Positions 1-12,439 of a stretch of 64,000 nucleotides of DNA are shown one piece after another (within the stretch, counting starts at the first letter, position 1; the number at the start of each line of letters is the position of its first letter). The notes beneath the pieces are model-generated. The model did not search any database, was not told the origin of the DNA, and saw only the letters and a program-made list of their open reading frames with translations. Location: the NCBI GenBank assembly GCA_023213395.1, contig CM041465.1:135043741-135107740 (forward strand), in the 5' to 3' direction. The DNA comes from Cycas panzhihuaensis. Taxonomy: Eukaryota; Cycadophyta. The position numbers and the translations under genes are program-made.

Positions 1-75
1 CAACTCTAAAATTAAAAATATAATTTAGAATGAGCATTAGAAATATAGGAATATAGGAATTATTTTTCTAATTAA

Positions 76-1238
76 ATTTCTAGTATGGGTAGCTAATTTG
101 GGACCTATAAGGAAAATGAATGGGGAAATTTGATTCTATGTTGATTTTAAGAATCTAAATAAAGATTCTATAAAGAATAACTATCCATTGCTTAGAATGA
201 AGTAGATTATTTATACTATCATTGGCCTAGAATTTATGTCTTTGCTAAATAGCTTTTTAGGTTATAATCAAATTATTGTAGATGAAGAGAATAGATATAA
301 AACAACTTTCATTATAATATGGGAAACATTTGTGTAAAAAAAAAAAAAACCCTTTAGGTTGATTAATGTGGGTGCCACATTTTAAAAGGTCGTGGACCAT
401 TTCAAGGGAGTGATCATAGTGATAATTTTCATATATCTAGATGATATGATTGTATTCGCCAAGAAGAGAACATTTTAGGTCGATGTAGACAATATGGAAT
501 CTCATTCAATTCTAAGAAGGCAATACTCTGAGTTACTACTAGAAAACTTATAAGATACATAGTGATGAAAGATGGAATATACATTGATTTGGATACAATT
601 AAAGTTATAAAAGAAATGCCCTTACCAACTAATAAGAAAATGGTCTGATCTTTCTTTAGAAAGATAAATTTCTTAAGGAGATTTATTTTTGATTTCATGA
701 GGATAACTTTGCTTATCAATGGCCTGCTATATAAGGATGTTAATTTCAAATGGGAAAATGAGGCTAAGGAAGCCTTCTATCAGATTGAAGAGTAGATTGT
801 TAAGTCTTCCACACTAATAAGTCTTGATTTTAAAAAGTAATTTTTTATATATTCATATACCCCAGAAGGTTCTTATGTTGTTATACTAGTTTAAAAGGGT
901 AATGAGGATAAGAAAAGATTAGTTTCATTTATAAATAGGTCTTTAAAAGATTATTAGTTAAAGTATAGTACCATGGAGAAATAAGCATATTCTCTAGTTA
1001 AAGTAATTAAGGAATTCAAGCTTTATATTATTTATAATCATAATGTGGCCTATGTGGCACAATCCTTAGTTAAAACAGTATTGAATTAGGTTAAACTAAT
1101 GGGAAGATGGGCTAAATGGTTAGTTAAGATCTAAGAATTTGATCTAGATATAAAACTAACCAAGTTGGTAAAGGGATAAGATCTTTATAAGTTAATTTTA
1201 GAGAGTCAAGTAGATAAACTCTATGAGTTGGAGAGTGA
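76..1238 (+). pseudogene. Decayed Ty3/gypsy pol fragment (RT to RNase H)
   Basis: Reading the plus strand across several stops and frame changes gives a gypsy reverse transcriptase. It starts with a segment like VANLGPIRKMNGEI and VDFKNLN (80-160), then LGYNQIIVDEENRYKTTF (about 255-310), NVGATF (near 370), and the catalytic block IYLDDMIVFAKK (about 430-465). The thumb region (DGIYIDLDTIKVIKEMPLP) and an RNase H-like stretch with the TPEGSYVV motif follow to about 1238. A run of A around 337 marks one frame break. The fragment stops where the outer LTR starts, so I infer it is the sequence that the outer element jumped into; its integrase should resume beyond the right edge of the window. 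It is not functional. Confidence 0.8.
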
Positions 1239-3449
1239 AGTACACATCACAAAAAGGGGAAGACACATAATAGAACACCACAATTAATTCATTGGGTGAA
1301 GTAAACTTGATGTAGGATGGAGGCAAACAAAATCCTTTTATGGGATACTAATGTATCATTTGGATGTTAGTGTTGGATCCAAAGACTAAAAGAGTTCATC
1401 AATTAATTGGGAACAATGTACAAGTGTGTGATGTGTCAAAAGAAAAAAAGAATAAATGAAAGAGGAAATTGATAAATAAATCAAAGCTAATTATTAACTC
1501 AAATAACTAATACGAGTATGTAGATGAGGTAGAGATGCATCAACTAAGCAAGTAAGCTAGAGTCTAACTAAGAAGAGTTTGAGATAAGACTAATCAAACT
1601 AATAACTAGCATTCTTAACCAAACAACACACAAGAAGGCCCTCATGATATGAGGGGGTAGATCGAGCATGAATACCCAACCTCCTATGTAATTACATGCC
1701 TATCTTAACCAATTAAACCCATCCATACAAATTGACTTAACCTAACCTAGATCCCTACATAACCCTAAAATGTCATACTTAATTTATAAGAGTATAGGAG
1801 GTCTACTTAGAATAATAGGTCTAAAGGAATTGAGACCATAGTATAGATATATTCATGGATAAGTTGGTGGGGACTTTTCTACCAATAATAGAGCTCATAC
1901 AAGTGTAAGACAACCTAGTAATATATGTGTTTAATTCTAATGAACCTTAATCTTCTAAGTAGTGAAGTAGACAAGGACACCACTCTTAATAGAACAAATA
2001 TAGCTCATTCAACTATTTATGTCCCATATATAAGCATGTGGTGAGGATAGAAATCCTTCACCAACCCATTTGAAATATGAATATGGAAGACTTGATACAC
2101 CTAAAGGCACAATACTATGTCTTTCAACTGGTAAATCTAAGTAGAGAAATTGCAACCCCCTATTTTCAATATGATAATAGACCTTATCCTAATAAGACTA
2201 AAGAGAGCAAATAAAAAAATTTACCATGCAACTATGATGCAACTTTAGTTTTGCATGCAAATAGTAAATAAATCTAACCTAAAGAAAATAAGTGTATAGG
2301 ACCCATATATTTAAGGACTCGTAATAAATGTGCATCTCCACTCTATTTATCCTTTGATAAAAGACATATAAATGTGTAATGTAATGCAATGTGAAACTAA
2401 AAAAAAATCTATCTCTTTCTTCCTTTTGTTTTCATTTTATATACTTTTCTTTTATAATTGAAATATGCACCTATATAAGAAGAGGAAGGAGAAGTAAGCA
2501 ACAATGTGAATCTCATAAACAAATGGTGCATTTCCTACTCTATTTATTTTCAAATAAATATAGGAAATAAAAATATAATTTCAAACCTTTTTATTTTCTT
2601 TTAAAATAAAATCTGTAGAAGGAGATTTGAGAAGAATACCTAAATCCTAATGCCAAATATTTATTGCACACCTATTTTTACCATGAAAACTTCCCATAAA
2701 TAATAGTGCTAACACACTCAAACCCATATTAAGAGTGCATGCATATATCTAATGAGATTTTTAAGAAAACTTTGGTAATATTTCTACTTATCAAATGATC
2801 TTAAAACAAGGAAAAGTTTGTTATGAGATTTAAAATAATGAAAGAATAAATTCAAAATAAACGTTTCAAATTATACTATTTGTTGTTACTAGTGAAAATT
2901 TTGTAGCTTGCCTACTACTTAATAGGAACTCTTACTTTCCATGGAGAAAAGGGAGAGTGAAAGAGAGGCCAACAAAATTCAACATATTCCCAATCTATAC
3001 ACTAACTAACTGAAGTGATCCTCCACTTATAAAGTTAGTAGCATACAATCATTTATTAAAATTCAACCATAAAGTACTGTTAAAATATAAAGTAAATAAT
3101 CAAATTAAAATTAAATGATAGGTTGGTGTGAAAGAGAGCCTAAAAGGTGGTAATGGTGCCACCAATATCTAGTGTCTAAGGATCATTCTAGGCCCCAATT
3201 CTTCCTACAAGACATAAGTACAAAAATGAAACATATAACTAAGAAAAGAGTAACCAAGTAACAAGAAAACATGGAATAATAGAAAAAATGTTAAATAGAA
3301 AATAAGAAATTAATTAAAAGAAATAGGGATTACCAATAATATTAGGGGGGGTGTTTCCCAAAATCTTGGTGAAGAGGAATGCTAGTGACAAGTTACTCTA
3401 CATGAAAATACTTCAATGATTATTAGTGTCTAATCTCCAACCTAAAAGG
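1239..3449 (-). repeat. Outer element 3' LTR, first segment
   Basis: This stretch matches 46469-47455 followed by 63170-64000 over its first 1.8 kb. Shared landmarks include the ACAACACCACAAT-like block at 1275-1285 and the TAGGATGGA block near 1312. No gene was seen. It is broken at 3449 by insertion of copia-A and resumes at 8582. Confidence 0.8.
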
Positions 3450-3989
3450 TGTTAAGAAAACCTAGTTCTAAATAACCAAATCTGCCACCAAGATCTATTC
3501 TATTTTGTAACAAGTGCAAGATTTAAAACTATAATCAAATGTAAATACATAAACTAAAGATCATTCAACACATATATAAAAAAGCATAAACATTATCAAG
3601 TACACCAGATTTAACATGGTAAAACCCTAGCAGAGTGTTAGGAAAACATCCATACATGAAAGGTATTTAACTTTATTGATTAAGAATAAAAATATGTATA
3701 ATAGTCACCACAGAGTTCTCATAGCAATAATAACACAATACAACTACCATACAATTACCCAATTTGGGTTATATGAAGAGTGTCATAAGAAGGTATAAAA
3801 TCGTAACCATTAGATCTAAGGCCTTTTGATGAATGGACCTAATTCTCTTTACTATCATCAGCCCCCCTAATGACAGTAGTGGGGGGGCGAGCCCCTCCAC
3901 ATTCCCCCAAGAAATGTTTAAGGGAAAAACTGCATGGAAAACAAGTCAAAATTTTAGCCTCCTTATACATTTTAGTCACATACCTAACA
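3450..3989 (-). repeat. Copia-A 3' LTR
   Basis: It aligns end to end with 8037-8581 with frequent transitions. On the minus strand it begins TGTTAGG and ends CTTAACA. A GC-rich inverted repeat lies at 3862-3888. Confidence 0.93.
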
Positions 3990-4001
3990 ATCTCCACCTT
4001 G
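3990..4001 (-). other. Copia-A polypurine tract
   Basis: Read on the minus strand this is AAGGTGGAGAT immediately before the TGTTAGG start of the 3' LTR. It fits the usual copia arrangement for plus-strand DNA priming. Confidence 0.85.
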
Positions 4002-4109
4002 ATAGTAATTTTATTGATACATTTCTTGAACCATTCACCACCTTTCCTACAAGCTAAGAGAAGCCAAATACTATTTAAGCTTCTCTAGTAGTACCGATTT
4101 AGTGAACAT

Positions 4110-5700
4110 ATTAGTATAATTTTATGTAATATGAATATTCTTAGGTGTTATTCCACCTACTTCAATAACTTGTCTTATAAAGTGATATGTAAGTGTAATG
4201 TACTTTGTCCTACTATGATAAACTAGATTCTTGGCTAAATAAATGGTACTTTGACTATCACAAAATACCTTTACCTTATCTTGTCTTCTTCTAAGCTCAC
4301 CCAATAGTCCTTGCAGCTAAATTGCCTCATTACAAGCATGTGTTATATTAATATACTCTACTTCTATAATAGATAGAGCAATTATGCTATGAAGTATAGA
4401 CATACAACTAATTGGACTATTTATAAGAGTAAATATATAATATGAAGTTGATCTTCTTTTATCTAAGTCTCCTATAAAATTTGAATCCACATATCCATAA
4501 ATTGAATTACTTATACAACTAAAAGTGATGCAATAATTACTTGTGCCTTTTAAATATCAAAGCACCCATTTCACTACTGCCCAATGCTCTTTACCTGGAT
4601 TTGCCATAAATCTTCTAATAACGCTAATTGCATGTGAAATATTAGGTCTTGTATATACCATGACATACATTAAGCTTCTTAGTGTACTAGCATAAGGTAT
4701 GTGAGATATATATTCCTTTTCTTCTACATAACTAGGACTCAAACTTGAAGAAAGTTTGAAATACGAAGCAAATGGGATACTAATAGGTTTCACATTCCTC
4801 ATACCAAATCTAGTTAGTATATTCTCTATATATTTCTGTTGTGATAACCAAAACTTACCATTCTTCCTATCTCTATATATCTCCATGCCCAATATTTGTT
4901 TTACTACTCCAAGATCTTTCATATCAAATATCCTAGCCATTTGAGCCTTTAACCTGTTGATTTCTACTATAATTTTGCTTCCCACTAGTATGTCATCAAT
5001 ATATAACATAAAAATGATGAATAAGCCATTGTCTAAGATTTTAAAATAAACACAATGATTATACTCACTTTGTTTAAAATTTTGGCTCTCCATGAAGGAA
5101 TCAAACTTCTTGTGGCATTGCCTAGGTAATTGTTTCGAGTCATACAAAGATTTCCTGAGCCTATAAACTAATCTATTCTTGCCATCCTATACAAAGCCTT
5201 CTAGTTATTCCATATATATTTCCTCTTCTAAATATCCATATAGAAATATTATTTTAACATCTAATTACTCCATCTCTAAATCAAGTGAAGCTATTAATGC
5301 TAATATAACTTTAATAGAAATAAGTTTGATAACTAAGGAAAAGATTTCATAGAAACTTATATCTATTTTTTGTGCAAAACCTTTTGCCACTAATCTTGCC
5401 CTATATCTTTTAACTTTTCCATCAACATTAGTTTTCCTTTTATATACCTATCTGCAACTAACAATTTTCTTGACTTATGGAAGTTCTACCAAGTCCTATG
5501 AGTTATTCTTCTCTAAGGCATCCATTTATTCCTACATATCCCTTATCCACCTTGCACTATAGACACCATCTATTACTTCCTAATAACATGTAGGTTCTCC
5601 ATCATTAAAGATCAAAATAATAGAAATAATTGGGTTGCACCTTTTAGGAGGATGCCTAACCCATATAAATATTCTTATAAATGATTAAGTAGTATCCTCA
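4110..5700 (-). pseudogene. Copia-A reverse transcriptase and RNase H
   Basis: The minus strand encodes the copia RT core from about 5700. The longest open piece is 5147-4557, containing MLYIDDILVGSK, the YxDD catalytic block, then the LGMEIYRD and FGM motifs. RNase H follows, with FCDSQSTIYLAKN and YHSRTKYI in 4304-4122. The RT N-terminal third is broken by stops around 5150-5540. The RNase H ends within about 120 bp of the polypurine tract, so the 3' end is complete. Enzyme activity is very unlikely. Confidence 0.9.
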
Positions 5701-5810
5701 TATTCCTATATTTCTCTTGCAAGTTCATCTCCTAAAAACTCTTCCTTATTTTCTACTTTTAAAGATGATTAGGTTTTAAACTTTACTTGTTGATGTTCTA
5801 TTTTATGATT

Positions 5811-6788
5811 CTATTTCGTCTCAACTTCTATAATGTTTAATTTCAATAAGGGAGATTCATCAAATGCCACATATCTATTGATGATGATTTTGTAGGTAGT
5901 AGGATCCCATAATATGTATTCCTTAATTCCATCCTTATAACCATACCTAACAAAGATGTATCTTCTAGATTTTAGGTCTAATTTTATACATTGACTTTTA
6001 TTAGTCAATGCATAAGTACCACAACCAAATATTTTCAAATGTATATAATTACATGGGTGTCCTATCCATATCTCTTTAGGAATTTTGTATTCTATTATAA
6101 CTGATAATGATATATGAACTAGATAGCAAGTTGTTTAAACTACTTCTACCCATAAGCCTTGCTCTATGCCTATAGTACTGAGCATACTCTTTACTTTTTC
6201 TAAAAGTGTTCTATTCATACATTCTATAATGCCATTTTGCTGTAGAGTATAACTTGTGGTTTTATGTCTTCTAATCCCTAATTCTCTACAATAGTTTTTA
6301 AACTCCAAAGAAGTGAACTCACTTCTATTATCTATGTGTAACTACTTGATTGACTTGCCTATGCTCTTTTTAACCAAAGCTTTAAACTACTTAAATATAC
6401 TAAATACTTTAGACTTTCTTTTCAAAAAATAGACCTACACCTTCTTGGAGTAGTCGTCTATGAATATAACAAAATATAATAACCATACATAAGATATCAT
6501 AGGGTATAGTCCTCATACATCTAAATAGACATAATACAAAATACCTTTACTTATATGACTCCCTGCTTTAAATCTGAGTCTACACTACTTTCCAAAGACA
6601 TAATGTTTATAAAATGTCAAATCTAGAAGCTTCAAGTTAGGAAGTAACTTACAATTCATTAGATCTTTTAGTCCTTTCTCACTCATGTGCCCTAACCTTT
6701 GATGCCATAACCAAATAGGATATTTTACTGTCTTTAACACCATAGTCACTTGATTGATTTTTGTACTTCTTAATAGAGTATAAAGGTT
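5811..6788 (-). pseudogene. Copia-A integrase
   Basis: The minus strand reads as copia integrase with in-frame stops. The order is a GAG-pre-integrase/zinc-binding segment near 6750-6600, then a first catalytic Asp in YLDV (about 6525), a second in LHIDNRSEF (about 6340), and the Glu in GIIECMN (about 6220). The C-terminal LKIFGC-type segment with LWDPTTYK and FDESPLL is open at 6038-5811. The DDE triad is still readable although the frame is broken, which suggests inactivation by scattered nonsense changes. Confidence 0.85.
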
Positions 6789-7290
6789 TCATTTCTTCAA
6801 AGCCTTCATTACAACTAAGGTGCCCTTTAATAACTTCATAACTCCTCCATGAGTGGTATACTTGTAGCCACTAGAATCTAATTCACCCAAAGAAATTAGG
6901 TTTCTTTTAAGTTTTGGTACATGTCTTACTTCTATCAAGGTTCTCACTATACCATCAAAAATCTTGATCTTGATGCTACTAATCCTAATAGTTTTATAGG
7001 AAATGCCATTTCCCATAAGAACATCACCACCATCAAGAGGTTGGTATGAAGACAACCAACTCTTATGTAGACACATGTGGTGAGAAGCACCTAAATCTAA
7101 CAACCAATCATGATGTTAATGAGAAACATTACATGTAACTAAGTCTTTATCATCTATACCTTGACTTGATTACACCTTATTTACCTCCTTGATAGAGTCT
7201 TCCTTCTTTTGGAACTTCTTCATCTTCTAGTAGTCCTTCTTGAGGTGTCCTATCTTATTGCAATTCCAACATCTTACCTTACCGTTTTTG
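6789..7290 (-). pseudogene. Copia-A zinc knuckle and aspartic protease
   Basis: A CCHC-type knuckle is read at about 7285-7240 as CWNCNKIGHLKKD followed by Tyr where the last Cys is expected, then a TAG in place of Trp. The protease begins near 7103 with LDLGASHHMC, so the usual D-S-G active site has Leu instead of Ser. The flap and hydrophobic core (NGISYKTI, LISLGEL) follow. Both lesions fit single C-to-T or G-to-A changes. Confidence 0.85.
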
Positions 7291-7349
7291 CCTTTTGACT
7301 TTGATCTTGATGTATTTTTACAACTTTGTCCTCTTTCAATGGATCTACC

Positions 7350-7965
7350 CCTTATTGTCATAACTTATAGTATGGAGGTTTCTTAAATGGATTTCCTCGT
7401 CACCTCTTTAGTAAAAAAGGCACTCACAATATATTTATAATTTAGCTCATCAGTAGTACTAAAGCTAATGGAGATGATAATGTTGTCTTAAGACTTAGGT
7501 AATGAGCATAACAAGGTTACTGCCTTATCTTCATCCTCTATTTTCATACCAATGCTAGCCAATTGACATATAAGAGTATTAAAGATATTTATATAGTAAA
7601 AAATTTTAGTACCTTCCTTCATTCATAATGAATATAGTTACCTCTTGAAGTAGATTCAATTACTCACAAACTTTGTCATATACGGGCTTTTTTAACTTGG
7701 TCCATACTGCTACTACTAATTTTTTCTCTGTTATATTAAAAAGAACTTCATCTACTAAGTACAAATTCATTGTGCTAAGAGCTCTTTTATCCAAGCCCCC
7801 GCATTCATCATCATCCATTCCCAAGGGTTTCTTTGACTTACCTTATAAGGTTTTGTACAATTCTTATTGCATCAAAATGTCATATGCTTTGACCTTCCAT
7901 AACTTGAAGTTGGTTTTCCCATTAAAATTCTTCACCTCAAACTTTGCATTTGTTACTTTTACCAT
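7350..7965 (-). pseudogene. Copia-A gag (UBN2-type)
   Basis: The start codon is at 7965-7963. The product begins with a KFEVKNFNGKTNFKLWKVK-like copia capsid start, followed by MDDDECGGLDKRALSTM and DEVLFNIT, then IKNEDKA-like and LCSLPKS motifs. Several TAG stops sit where Gln or Trp is usual. It lies about 60 bp from the primer site, as expected for the first gene of the element. Confidence 0.85.
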
Positions 7966-8022
7966 TTAATATAGAAAGAGCCAATACCTAACTCTTTACA
8001 CACTTATTATAAAATATAAGTA

Positions 8023-8034
8023 GCTCTAATACCA
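8023..8034 (-). other. Copia-A primer binding site (tRNA-iMet type)
   Basis: The plus strand reads GCTCTAATACCA, that is TGGTATTAGAGC on the minus strand. This is one base from the standard TGGTATCAGAGC complementary to initiator tRNA-Met. It lies 2 bp from the 5' LTR, which also fixes the element's orientation. Confidence 0.92.
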
Positions 8035-8036
8035 CT

Positions 8037-8581
8037 TATTAAGAAAACCTAGCTTTAAATAACTAAATCTACCACCAAGATCTCTTCTATTTTGCAACAA
8101 TAACAAGATTTGAAACTGTAAGCAAATGTAAGTACATAAACTAGAGATCATTTAACACATATATAAGAAAGTATAAACATTACTAAGTACACAAGATTTA
8201 ACATGGTAAAACCTAGTAGGATGCTAGGGAAATATTCACATATGAAAGGTATCAAACTTTATTGAACAAGAATAGAAATCTATATAATAGTCACCACAAA
8301 GTTCTCATAGCAATAATAACATAACATAATTACCACACAACTACCCAATTTAGGTTACATGAAGAATGTCATAAGAAGGTACAAAATCATAATAGTTAAA
8401 TCTAGAGCCTTTTTTATGAATGACCCTAATTCTCTTTACTGTTGCCGCCCCCCCTAGACCCTCCAGTGATAGTAGTGGGAGGGGTAAGCCCCCCTACACC
8501 CCTGAGAAAAGTTGGAGGGAAAAAACTCATAGAAAATAAGTTAAATTTTTAGCCTCCTTATACATTGTTATCATATAACCA
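8037..8581 (-). repeat. Copia-A 5' LTR
   Basis: It is the partner of 3450-3989. The terminal dinucleotides have drifted (TATTAAG for TGTTAAG; AACCA for AACA). The GC-rich inverted repeat is present at about 8448-8475. Confidence 0.92.
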
Positions 8582-9524
8582 ATAAAAGGAAGTCAACAAG
8601 TAAATATTATAAATAAGAGAATGATATGAAAATTCCCATAGTATTCTAGTAGTATAATATTGTAATTTTTAACCTCCTTCCTCCATAGAAAATGAGGAGG
8701 TATTTATAGATGATAACTACCCTAGGGGAGGTGGTATTGGGCCCATGCTTTGGAATTAAACCTTGGGCAAATTCTTATGGATTTAGAAAAATTAATAAAT
8801 AAAGTATAAAGGGGGGCAAAGCATTGAAGGCAAGTGTTAGGAGGAATAAAACTTAGATTTCCACATTATTTTGGATGCCAACAAGGTTAGAAAATACATC
8901 TAACCATATTTAATATGTGTTAAAACACTCACTTTTTCTTTTCTATATACAGGATATCATCCTGTGAAGAACATAATGGTATCATTAAGATTTTAAGGGT
9001 ACTACTATAAAAGCTTTTAGAGTGCCATGAAGAACTTAATGGTATTATAAAATTAATTAGAAATGATAAAAAGTACATGATAAGTAAATTCCAACATGGG
9101 ATATACCAAAAATCAAGTGTAGACAGACTTGTATTATAGTGGGATCAGGGGAAACACACACAAAATGAAAGATCTTTCCAATAAAAACACCCCAAAAGAG
9201 AAAAAAGAACATGGAACCACTATAAATAGGATAAGAGAGAGACTTATAAAATATATACAAGAGTGCTAAGTGGATTTTTAATAATCCTTTGAGCTTAGTG
9301 GGCAACCTCTAGGGGTATTAACTATGGTCAAAATTATCATAGGCTAATAGTACACATGCATATTCACCAAGATAATAAGTAAATATTAGTGAATACTAAT
9401 AAAAATATATAAACTATCCTAAGCTACGAAATGAAAGATGTCTAAACTAGAAAAATAAGAGACTTATACCTTTACTTACCTATTAGTGTGAGACAAGTGT
9501 AAACTTCCCAAGATCTAAGAAACA
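8582..9524 (-). repeat. Outer element 3' LTR, second segment
   Basis: This resumes the outer LTR after copia-A. Its last 70 bases match the inner end of the young LTR (49541-49602): TTTACTTACCT near 9473 and the AAGAAACA terminus at 9517-9524. No gene is seen. Confidence 0.75.
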
Positions 9525-9537
9525 CTTATCTCCTTGG
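9525..9537 (-). other. Outer element polypurine tract
   Basis: On the minus strand it reads CCAAGGAGATAAG directly before the LTR. It corresponds to CCAAGGGGGTAG in the young element (49603-49614), and the following TAGTAGAACCTC matches TAGCAGAGCCTC there. Confidence 0.75.
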
Positions 9538-9679
9538 TAGTAGAACCTCTTCAAATGTAGATTACAAGATGGTGAATGTTGTTAATAATTCCCTATATAA
9601 ACTAATCATGATCTTATAAAAGTAATAGGGAAAGATAATCTAATATAGTTTAGCTTTCTCAATAGGTATTTAAAGAGTG

Positions 9680-10045
9680 TTATCCCTAGTTTAACCTAAT
9701 AAAAAAGAACTTTAGAGGTGTGCTAAATAAGAAAGAGATTGAACTAATAATTTGATGAAATTAAGATGAGCATATAGGCTATAATAAAACTTAAATGAAC
9801 ATAAATGGATCACTATAGTTTACGTTCTTAATGACTATTTTTCAAAGTGAGTTTGGGTACCTAAGACATTGCTTCATTAACTAAGGAGAGTTGGGCTTAA
9901 AGACTCAAGTTTGTCATCCTAGTTTATCCTCTTTAATAAGTTCCCTTCAAAGGAGGAGTTATATGGGATTACCTTAGAGCTAGGGTTGTCACTGTAGTTT
10001 AACCTCTTTAGTAAGCACTCCTCAGAGGTGGTTTGGGTTCAACAT
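9680..10045. repeat. Irregular repeats of a 'TAGTTTAACCTCTTTA' motif in outer internal region
   Basis: Four related blocks of about 45 bp begin near 9686, 9825, 9925 and 9990. Each has a TAGTTTAxCCT core followed by a purine-rich GAGG tail. The young element has a single counterpart near 49908-49950. The rest of 9538-10300 is AT-rich noncoding sequence of the outer element. Confidence 0.55.
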
Positions 10046-10305
10046 GGAACTAAAGAATAATATTTTAATTATTTTTTAGTTTTATAATTTTTTTAGATTA
10101 TTGTGATTTATAGGTTTTTATTGATACTTTTCATTTCATTTATGTTTTTTTTTAGATTTTGGTTTACTTTAGAAAAGCAGACAAATTGGTAAAACAAGTA
10201 AAATTAAAATAAGACTTAAAGGTGAAGGATGTAAAGGTGCAAACCAGGACTATAATTGTGAGATCATTGCTCGTGCGTTAACCATAACCATTGAATATTG
10301 GGCTG

Positions 10306-10584
10306 TGTTAAAAAACACCAAGGAGATATTCCCACCCCATTTATAGGTTATTTTGGAGAGGTGGCAGGTGCCTCAACCCAGCCTATACATATCCAAAATA
10401 ATTCAAATTAATATTAAAAAATATAATTAAAAAATATAAACACATACTTTAAGGATAATGGATCAATATCTAGAGGATTTAGAAGGCTTTGTGTATAGCT
10501 CTAGGTGCCCTAGGGAGCCCCAAAGGTACCTTTGAGGGGCCCTAGGTGCACAACTTCATGGGCACATTGAGGGTTATCCCAACA
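10306..10584 (-). repeat. Probable copia-B 3' LTR
   Basis: On the minus strand it starts TGTTGGGATAACC just after the end of pol and a purine-rich AATAGAAAA. On the plus strand its left edge is TGTTAAAAAACACC, giving TG...CA ends and about 279 bp. It is assigned from ends and position only, without a confirmed partner. Confidence 0.5.
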
Positions 10585-10589
10585 TTTTC

Positions 10590-12430
10590 TATTATAATAT
10601 AACTCCCAAGATTTCTTTGAATTTCTAGAACTTGATTTTACCCAATGCATTTGTAAATATATCTATTATTTAGTCTTCAGTGCTGCAATAGGCTAATTCG
10701 ATTTCTTCTTCTTATACCAATTCTCAAATGAAATGATATTGAGTCTTGATGTATTTCATTCTACCATGGAAGACTAGATTCTTTTCCATTTGGATAGTGC
10801 TCTAATTGTCTCACCAAATTTTGGTAGGGCCTTTTTGTTTAATGTGGAAATCTTATAGTACTCTTCTCAACCAAACTAATTCACATGCACCTATTACTAA
10901 TGCTTTGTATTTTGCCTTGGTTGTAGATAAAGATACTATGTTTTATTTCTTTGTGCTCTATTCTATGGCTATTGATACCATAGTGAACATATAACCTATT
11001 ATAGATTTTCTATCATCAATATCACCTACCCAATCTTAGTATGTATAGCCAATCAAGTAAAATTTTAGAGAAGCTTTGTAGTATAGCCTATAATATAGAT
11101 TTCCTTTGAGATATTAAAGAATTCTCTCTGTTGCTTGCCAGTGAGAGGTCTTTGGATCTTGTATAAACCTAGATATAATACTAATTGAGTGTGTTATATC
11201 TAGTTGAGCAGATGTCAAATATATCAAACTACCAATAAGTTGTCTATAAAGTATTAGGTCAACTGAAGTAGAGTCATCTAATTTTGAGAGCTTGATTCCT
11301 ATTTCAATTGGAGTTGCTAATGGTTTACAATCAAATATCCTAAATTTTTATAATAAGTCCAAAGTATATTTACGTTGGGAGATGAAAATTCCCTTCTTGT
11401 CTTACCAAACTTCTAATTCTAGGAAGTAATGCATAAGCCCCAAATCTGCCATCTCAAATTCTTTACACATAGCATCTTTAAATTGATGCAATAGGTAGGA
11501 GTCATTTCTAGTATATACAAGGTCATTCACATAAAGTCCTATAATTAGGATTGAATTTCCCTTAATTTAAATATAGAGGTTAGGGTTTGCTTAAGATCTT
11601 TCAAACCCTTAATCTCTGAAATATTTATCTATGCAGGAATACCAAGCCCTGAGTGCTTGTTTTAAACCATAGAGTTTCTTTTTCAGTTTATATGCTTTGT
11701 TCTCTTTCCTCTTGGCTTTAAAACTGAGGGGTTGAGCAATATGGATATCCTCTTTGATGTAGCCATTGAGGAAGGCACTTTTAACATCCATTTGGTAAAC
11801 TTTCCAACCCATTTGGGTTGTTAGGGTCATCATCATTATAACTAATTCCATCTGAACAATAGAGGTAAAAGTTTTAGTATAGTCAATACCTTCTTTTTAA
11901 GTACACCCCTTAGTAACCAACCTAGACTTATATTTGTTAATGGAACTATTTGAGCGAAACTTGGTCTTATAGATCCATTTGGTACTAATAGTCTTTTTCT
12001 TTGGAGGTAAATCAACTAGATCCCATGTGTCATTCTTAACAATAGAGTTGTATTAATCTTTCATTACTTTTTGCCAACATTCATGTTGATTAGCCTCATC
12101 AAAGGTTTGAGGCTTATGAGTCTCTAATACTTTGCTTATTAGGGCAAAATTGACCCTATGTGAGTGTGTAGATCTACGATTATTATCCAATATGTTACCC
12201 AAGTCATGATTTTGATGAACCCATTTTGGTAAGTTTTGTGGTAGAGATTGAGATAAAGTTCCCTCCCCACTAGGTTCATTGATGCTTCTCCTAAAATCAA
12301 ATATAGGAGGCACATATTTGGTTTCAGATGATGTATCAAACTTTATTGCAACTTCCTTTTTCTTTTCTTGAGTGTCTTAATAGTAGATATCTTCTTGGAA
12401 CTTAACATCCCTGCTTAATATGACCTTTCT
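10590..12430 (-). pseudogene. Copia-B reverse transcriptase and RNase H
   Basis: RT begins near 12040 (WDLVDLPPKKKTISTKWIYK), continues through QMDVKSAFLNGYI (about 11780) and LYGLKQALRAWY (about 11660), to the catalytic block. There YVNDLV stands where YVDDL is normal, so an active-site Asp is Asn. RNase H follows (Tyr-Gln-Asp-Trp near 11025, LSTTKAKYKAL near 10915), ending with the copia tail FKEILGV near 10610. A variable linker of about 190 codons (12420-12050) separates it from integrase. In-frame stops are mostly at expected Gln or Trp. Confidence 0.88.
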
Positions 12431-12439
12431 TAATTTGGG

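Larger units (their letters stand above)
3450..8581 (-). mobile_element. Copia-A: full-length Ty1/copia retrotransposon, nonfunctional
   Basis: This 5.1-kb element has two LTRs of about 540 bp (3450-3989 and 8037-8581) that begin and end with TGTT/AACA-type termini. It has a tRNA-iMet-like primer site next to the right LTR, a polypurine tract next to the left LTR, and copia domains in the order gag, zinc knuckle, protease, integrase, RT, RNase H read right to left. AAAGG precedes the left LTR and a similar AAAAGG lies just beyond the right LTR, a possible imperfect target duplication. Several stops and frame breaks interrupt the polyprotein. Confidence 0.93.

Noticed and set aside
7673-7969. 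98-codon plus-strand ORF
   Set aside because: It is the antisense of copia-A gag, which has recognisable capsid motifs on the minus strand.
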